A DNA stretch of 64,000 bases from Anaerolineaceae bacterium (GTDB taxonomy: Bacteria; Chloroflexota; Anaerolineae; Anaerolineales; Anaerolineaceae): NCBI GenBank assembly GCA_017417055.1, contig JAFPZX010000169.1, positions 25,344 to 89,343 on the forward strand. The letters run 5' to 3'. The stretch's first letter is position 1; each line of letters begins with the position of its first letter. The position numbers and the translations under genes were made by a program. Shown here piece by piece: positions 59,364-64,000 of this stretch. The notes under the pieces were generated by a model that was given only the letters and a program-made list of their open reading frames with translations, made no database searches and was not told the origin of the DNA.

Positions 59364-62300
59364 ATGAAGAAATTGAGTTTATATCTGATCTTGATATTAT
59401 TATCGATTATAAATTTTAGTTCAGCTATTGCTGCAGATGGTGCAATATCAGTTTCTGAAGTTTCCGCTGGTCCCGGGGATAACAACATTGAACTTGATGT
59501 TGTAATTGATAATGAAATAGCAATTAATGGACTTCAATTTGAAATCAATTATGCTCATGATACAACAGAATTATCTTATCAAGGAAATCAAAGTATTCTC
59601 AATGGATCCTGGAATATTAACGAATATGAAATAGGGAAGATTAGCATTGCATGGAATAGCAGCGACAATCAAAATATCAATGTGGTTGGATCAATTCTGA
59701 AATTGAAATTTAATGTTTCAGATGTTGTTGCTGAGAATAAATTGGTTGTACAAATATCTTCTGTAAAAGGATCTTCTTATCCAGAAGAAAAAGTTAATTT
59801 TTCTATTACCAATGGAGGTATAAATATACGTACAATTAATGCCAGTGCAGCGAATGTCACCAGCAGTTACACCGGGCAGCCACAAAGCATTGACGTTAGC
59901 GTGACGAAACCGGAAAGCGGTTATACCATTATGTACGGTACTACAGAAGGCACTTATAACCTGCCTGAAAGTCAAAAACCGTCGATAACCAATGTGAGCG
60001 AAAGTCCACTGACCGTTTACTTTCAGGTTACAGCACCCGGATACGTCCCATATACCGGCTCCGCAACCCGCGAGATCACAAAAGCTGAAATTACAGCCAT
60101 CAGCGGCTTGAAAGCTCTGACAAAAGAATATGACGGAACCACAACCGCCGCGCTTGATCCGGACGCCGTTCCTGTTTTTGAAGGCATGGCAGATGGTGAT
60201 GCCCTGAGTGTGAACGTTGATGCTGTTGCTTTTGAAGATAAAAATGTTGGTACTGACAAAAAAGTGACCTTCAGCGGCCTTACTCTTGGCGGTACAAGTG
60301 TTGGAAATTATATTCTCACACCGGATTACACAAGCGCGGAAGGAACAGGCAGCATTACGAAAAAACCTGTCACGGTCAATGGATTGACTGTTGAGGAAAA
60401 AGTGTATGACGGGACAACAAACGCTTCTGTAGTCACAACAGGTGTGACCTTTGAAGGCAAAGTTGGCGAAGACAAGCTCTCTATTATCGCCAATGCCGCC
60501 TTTGCGGATGCGGATGCCGGAACAGATAAGGCTGTCACTTTCAGTGGGTTTGAACTTGGTGGTGACGATGCCGGAAACTATTCTCTCAGCTCAACAACAG
60601 CCGAGGGAACCGGTACCATCATTCCTCGTGCCATCACCATTACTGCAAATGGGCAGACTGCCCCTCTGAATGGCAATATCAGCCAGGATGTGAGTCAGGT
60701 GACAGTCACCGGTGACAACAATCCTGTCGTGGCTCCCGGTCAATATCTAAGCTCGATCACACTCACACCGAGCAGCACTGCGGCTGCCACTACATCCGGT
60801 ACGATCACTCCCTCTGACGCGGTGATTATCACCGATGTGGAAACCACCGCGAAAAATTATGCCATCACCTATGTGAATGGTACACTCACCGTAAATAAAG
60901 CGGCAATTGAGCCAACAATTACAATAAACGGATGGGTATACGGAGAAACAGCCAATACACCGGTAGTTTCAGGAAATTTGGGCGGCGGAACCGAGACGAT
61001 CACTTATAAACCGCAGAATGAGCCTGAGGACAGCTATATCGGGACCGTCCCGACTGAACCGGGTGATTACACAGTCAGAGTTGTGATCGACGAGACAGCG
61101 AATTATCTTAGTGGAATGGCCACAGCAGACTTCACAATATCAAGGGCGCCAATCAGTGCGACGGTTACGTTCAAGGTAGAAAACGGTCAGTGGAATGATC
61201 AAACGGATGCTAACAAAGAGATAACGCTGAGTGGGTATGAAGGCGATACGCTGAAACTGGCTGCGTCTGATATTCCGGCAGTGGGAGATTATCCGGATTC
61301 CGGCTATCAGGCAGGTTCCTGGGATATCGCACCGAGCACGGAAACCGCGGTAACGGAGAATATGACCTACACGTATACCTATGCCGAGATCCCGACGAAA
61401 ACGCCGACACCAACGCCAACGGAAACAGCGACATTCACACCGACAGCTACGGAGACGCCGACGGAAACGGCGACGTTCACACCAACTGCCACAGTAACTC
61501 CGACTGAGACGCCGACGGAAACACCGACATTCACGCCGACTGCAACGGAGACGCCGACAGAAACACCGACGTTCACGCCAACAGCTACGGAAACGCCGAC
61601 GTTCACACCAACTGCCACAGAAACTCCGACTGAGACGCCTACGGAAACACTGACGTTTACACCGACAGCCACGGAGACGCCGACGGAAACACTGACGTTT
61701 ACACCGACAGCCACGGAGACGCCGACAGAGACACCGACGTTCACACCGACAGCCACGGAGACGCCGACGGAAACACCGACGTTCACGCCGACTGCCACGG
61801 AAACAGCGACGTTCACGCCAACTGCCACGGCTACACCAACGGAAACAGCGACATTCACGCCGACTGCTACAGAAACGCCGACGGAAACAGCGATGTTTAC
61901 ACCGACCGCTACGGCAACGCCGACGGAAACAGCGACGTTCACGCCGACAGCCACGGAAACTGCGACGTTCACACCGACAGCTACGGCGACACCGACGGAA
62001 ACTGCAACGTTCACGCCGACTGCTACGTCGACACCGACAGAAACATCGACATTCACGCCGACCGCTACGGCAACGCCGACAGAAACAGCGACATTCACGC
62101 CAACAGCTACGGCGACGCCGACGGAAACAGCGACGTTCACGCCAACCGCTACAGAAACGCCGACGGAAACACCGACGTTCACGCCAACTGCCACGGCTAC
62201 ACCAACGGAAACAGCGACATTCACGCCAACCGCTACGTCAACACCGACGGAAACACCGACGTTCACGCCGACAGCTACGGAAACGCCGACAGAAACACCG

Positions 62301-63674
62301 ACGTTCACACCAACTGCTACGGAAACACCAACGGAAACAGCGACGTTTACACCGACCGCTACGTCGACACCGACAGAAACATCGACATTCACGCCGACCG
62401 CTACCGCAACGCCGACGGAAACAGCGACGTTTACACCGACCGCTACGTCGACACCGACAGAAACAGCGACGTTCACGCCAACCGCAACGGCAACGCCGAC
62501 GGAAACAGCTACATTCACGCCAACCGCTACGGCAACGCCGACGGAAACAGCTACGTTCACGCCGACCGCTACGGCGACGCCAACGGAAACGCCGACAATT
62601 ACTCCGACCGCTACCGCGACCCCGACAGAAACGCAGATCCCGACATATACAGTTACCTGGAAAAATTACGATGGAACTGTGTTGGCCACAGATCAGGTCC
62701 CGCTCGGTTCGATACCGGTATACAAGGGAGAAACACCGACCCGGGAGGATCCGGAAGGACGCGTGGTCTATACCTTCGCCGGCTGGGAACCGGAAGTGAC
62801 GGAAGTAAGCGGGCCTGTAGAATATACCGCGGTCTTTACCTCGGCAGACAAAATCTATCAGGTCAAAGTGACCTCCAATGAATACGGTACTGCCTATGCT
62901 ATTCCGACAGAAGGACCTGCCGGCACGGAAGTAACGCTGTTCGCCACACCAAACGACAACTGTCAGTTTGTGAAATGGCAGGTGGTCAAAGGCGATGTGA
63001 CTGTGAATGACAATAAATTCGTCATTATGCATTCGGATGTTGAGGTCCAGGCGGTCTTTGAAGTTATTGAGAATCCATTTGATATGAAAGTAACCATCAA
63101 CAACATCATGGGCACCGGTACAAAAGGAGCGCCAAAGGATATCAGCAAGACGCACCTGGATCCAACACTCATCCTGAAGAGCGATGTACATGAGACGAGC
63201 GGCCGATTTAATGGTGGTTTCACGGTTCATCCGGGAGAATACCAGATCATGTCAATAGTCACGTTTGCCAACGAGGTTCCGGATATTTCCAGTGCCTTGT
63301 ACGCAGTTCTCGCGGAAGGACTGCCGAAGATGGTTTCCAGCGCGAGAAAAGAGGATAACAAGTACCGTCTGACGTATAATGCCTGGATCAATAACGAAGG
63401 CGGGATCACTATCAACCTGATCTGGACCGACAGAACCTGGAACCCGGATAATGAAGTTTATGTGTTCCCGCTGCCGGAAGATGAGATCGGTGCATATAAG
63501 ATGGATCCGTGGGGCAATAAAGAGTACCTGATATTCCACACTTACGATATTTGCATGCGCTGGCTGGGTGATGACGGGCTTTGCAGTGGATACGAGCGCT
63601 GTTTTCACAAGGAACTGCCGTATATTTATGATGGAAATAAGATCAGATACGGTTACGATTGGGGTCAGCCGTAA
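59364..63674 (+). CDS. Giant secreted protein: cohesin-like, YDG/MBG modules, Thr/Pro linker, InlB-type repeats
   Basis: The 1436-aa protein starts 24 bases after the dockerin gene with GAGAGG before the ATG. After a signal peptide (~1-24) a cohesin-like beta-sandwich follows (~26-150: [39 protein letters not shown]). Next are two YDG modules ([24 protein letters not shown]), MBG-like repeats, and one [10 protein letters not shown]...TYTYTY repeat shared with the previous protein. A ~418-aa linker of [12 protein letters not shown] units runs over ~675-1092. InlB B-repeat-like domains follow ([38 protein letters not shown]), then a ~195-residue C-terminal domain with several Trp and Cys ([18 protein letters not shown]). 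It has no sorting signal or membrane anchor. As a long stalk with a cohesin it is a natural receptor for the neighbouring dockerin. Confidence 0.85.
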   Translation: MKKLSLYLILILLSIINFSSAIAADGAISVSEVSAGPGDNNIELDVVIDNEIAINGLQFEINYAHDTTELSYQGNQSILNGSWNINEYEIGKISIAWNSSDNQNINVVGSILKLKFNVSDVVAENKLVVQISSVKGSSYPEEKVNFSITNGGINIRTINASAANVTSSYTGQPQSIDVSVTKPESGYTIMYGTTEGTYNLPESQKPSITNVSESPLTVYFQVTAPGYVPYTGSATREITKAEITAISGLKALTKEYDGTTTAALDPDAVPVFEGMADGDALSVNVDAVAFEDKNVGTDKKVTFSGLTLGGTSVGNYILTPDYTSAEGTGSITKKPVTVNGLTVEEKVYDGTTNASVVTTGVTFEGKVGEDKLSIIANAAFADADAGTDKAVTFSGFELGGDDAGNYSLSSTTAEGTGTIIPRAITITANGQTAPLNGNISQDVSQVTVTGDNNPVVAPGQYLSSITLTPSSTAAATTSGTITPSDAVIITDVETTAKNYAITYVNGTLTVNKAAIEPTITINGWVYGETANTPVVSGNLGGGTETITYKPQNEPEDSYIGTVPTEPGDYTVRVVIDETANYLSGMATADFTISRAPISATVTFKVENGQWNDQTDANKEITLSGYEGDTLKLAASDIPAVGDYPDSGYQAGSWDIAPSTETAVTENMTYTYTYAEIPTKTPTPTPTETATFTPTATETPTETATFTPTATVTPTETPTETPTFTPTATETPTETPTFTPTATETPTFTPTATETPTETPTETLTFTPTATETPTETLTFTPTATETPTETPTFTPTATETPTETPTFTPTATETATFTPTATATPTETATFTPTATETPTETAMFTPTATATPTETATFTPTATETATFTPTATATPTETATFTPTATSTPTETSTFTPTATATPTETATFTPTATATPTETATFTPTATETPTETPTFTPTATATPTETATFTPTATSTPTETPTFTPTATETPTETPTFTPTATETPTETATFTPTATSTPTETSTFTPTATATPTETATFTPTATSTPTETATFTPTATATPTETATFTPTATATPTETATFTPTATATPTETPTITPTATATPTETQIPTYTVTWKNYDGTVLATDQVPLGSIPVYKGETPTREDPEGRVVYTFAGWEPEVTEVSGPVEYTAVFTSADKIYQVKVTSNEYGTAYAIPTEGPAGTEVTLFATPNDNCQFVKWQVVKGDVTVNDNKFVIMHSDVEVQAVFEVIENPFDMKVTINNIMGTGTKGAPKDISKTHLDPTLILKSDVHETSGRFNGGFTVHPGEYQIMSIVTFANEVPDISSALYAVLAEGLPKMVSSARKEDNKYRLTYNAWINNEGGITINLIWTDRTWNPDNEVYVFPLPEDEIGAYKMDPWGNKEYLIFHTYDICMRWLGDDGLCSGYERCFHKELPYIYDGNKIRYGYDWGQP
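61388..62644 (+). repeat. Thr/Pro-encoding minisatellite (42-bp unit, with 30-bp variants)
   Basis: About 30 tandem units encoding FTPTATxTPTETxT (42 bp), sometimes shortened to [10 protein letters not shown] (30 bp). Synonymous changes between ACG, ACA and ACC codons and between GAA and GAG show the units are old enough to diverge, while the T/P/E/A/F/S alphabet is strictly kept. The opposite strand is also free of stops over most of the tract, a by-product of the repeat. Confidence 0.92.
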
Positions 63675-63678
63675 TATT

Positions 63679-63722
63679 GCGACGTATGACGTATGATGGA
63701 TGACGTATGACGTTAGACGTAA
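63679..63722. repeat. Short tandem run of GACGTAT heptamers
   Basis: GACGTATGACGTATGATGGATGACGTATGACGTTAGACGTA: six degenerate heptamers directly after the stop codon of the giant protein. Confidence 0.6.
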
Positions 63723-63756
63723 GAGATTATGATTTTTGATGGGGATGGTTCGCCCC

Positions 63757-63786
63757 GGGACAGGCCTGCAGGCCTGTCCCCTTTTT
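63757..63786 (+). terminator. Perfect palindrome with T-run after the cohesin operon
   Basis: GGGACAGGCCTG / CAGGCCTGTCCC (12-bp arms, no loop; in RNA the centre would open) followed by CTTTTTTG. It is also a member of the family C repeats. It is the probable end of the two-gene operon. The last 210 bases of the window beyond it show no gene I can support. Confidence 0.75.
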
Positions 63787-64000
63787 TGTCATTATTCCGG
63801 CTTTGTTCTATATCCTTACCACATTTTTAAACAAAAGTCAAGGGACAACATTGTCCGTTTGTAAGCGTCAAATAGCGGACGCTATGCAGGGACATTTCCA
63901 GAACGGCAATCTGCCGAAGCATTGGCGGGAAGAAGGGTATCAACGTCAGATGGTGTAGACATATTGAGATATGGTGCCTTTTTCAGAACCCAAGTCAGGT

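Noticed and set aside
61379-62560. A 393-aa open frame on the minus strand encoding V/G/A/S repeats
   Set aside because: It is an exact shadow of the Thr/Pro minisatellite; it has no ribosome-binding site and no credible protein composition.
63850-63960. Small frame near the window end (ends QGHFQNGNLPKHWREEGYQ)
   Set aside because: About 50 codons, no Shine-Dalgarno, no recognisable family; not enough to call a gene.

Overview
The window is one 64 kb piece of a bacterial chromosome of roughly 50 % GC. It most resembles Anaerolineae/Anaerolineaceae (phylum Chloroflexota). The reasons are the long T-P-T-E-T-P linkers in a secreted protein, C-terminal sortase modules introduced by an LPxTGFSAS motif, several very large secreted multidomain proteins, and single-copy housekeeping genes (mutL, trmH-type, rsmG, def, recF, pyk, ftsK, rplS) in a generic bacterial form. 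The assignment is an inference; there is no rRNA or tRNA gene here to check it.

Layout. 0-6 kb: an information-processing cluster on + (mutL 3' end, a SpoU methyltransferase, an AT-rich PD-(D/E)XK nuclease wedged in, rsmG; then def and recF). 6-11.4 kb: a C-terminally truncated AAA-ATPase of the nuclease-linked family, a secreted beta-helix carbohydrate-binding protein, an unknown protein and two overlooked tiny genes. 11.4-17.5 kb (all -): PAP2 phosphatase, a metallophosphoesterase-CnaB-LPGTG-sortase fusion, an ABC exporter. 17.9-30 kb: flavin reductase, short UvrA-like ATPase, two polytopic GT-C-like membrane proteins around pyruvate kinase, a purine phosphoribosyltransferase, an unknown protein, DegV. 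30-42 kb: a 963-aa unknown with a GNQA leader and a permuted papain-like motif pair, an XRE-receiver regulator with a LytS-type kinase, then a subtilase and an adhesin-LPHTG-sortase fusion in one operon. 42-52 kb: Ca2+-type P-ATPase, FtsK, TrmH-family methyltransferase, rplS with its promoter and terminator, an O-antigen ligase-like protein with a natural poly-His tract, MntP. 52-64 kb: a tannase-like esterase, nuclease-gene debris, and a two-gene operon behind a structured leader with an intrinsic terminator. It encodes an M23 peptidase with a degenerate CHAP domain, Ig-like repeats, a cohesin-like domain and a dockerin, followed by a 1436-aa protein with an N-terminal cohesin-like domain, YDG/MBG modules and a ~418-aa Thr/Pro linker.

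Themes. (1) Cell-surface assembly: two sortases covalently fused to their own LPxTG-bearing passengers, and a cohesin/dockerin pair attached to a peptidoglycan hydrolase rather than to cellulases. These are the best candidates for an undescribed system. (2) A heavy load of small palindromic intergenic repeats in at least four families. One is built from 30-bp TGAGTCA...TGACTCA units placed just upstream of genes; the others are terminator-like hairpins, and some have been absorbed into gene ends. Several open frames run through such repeats, and for those genes I moved the start codon to the one with a Shine-Dalgarno sequence. All family assignments were made by eye from motifs; no database search was run.
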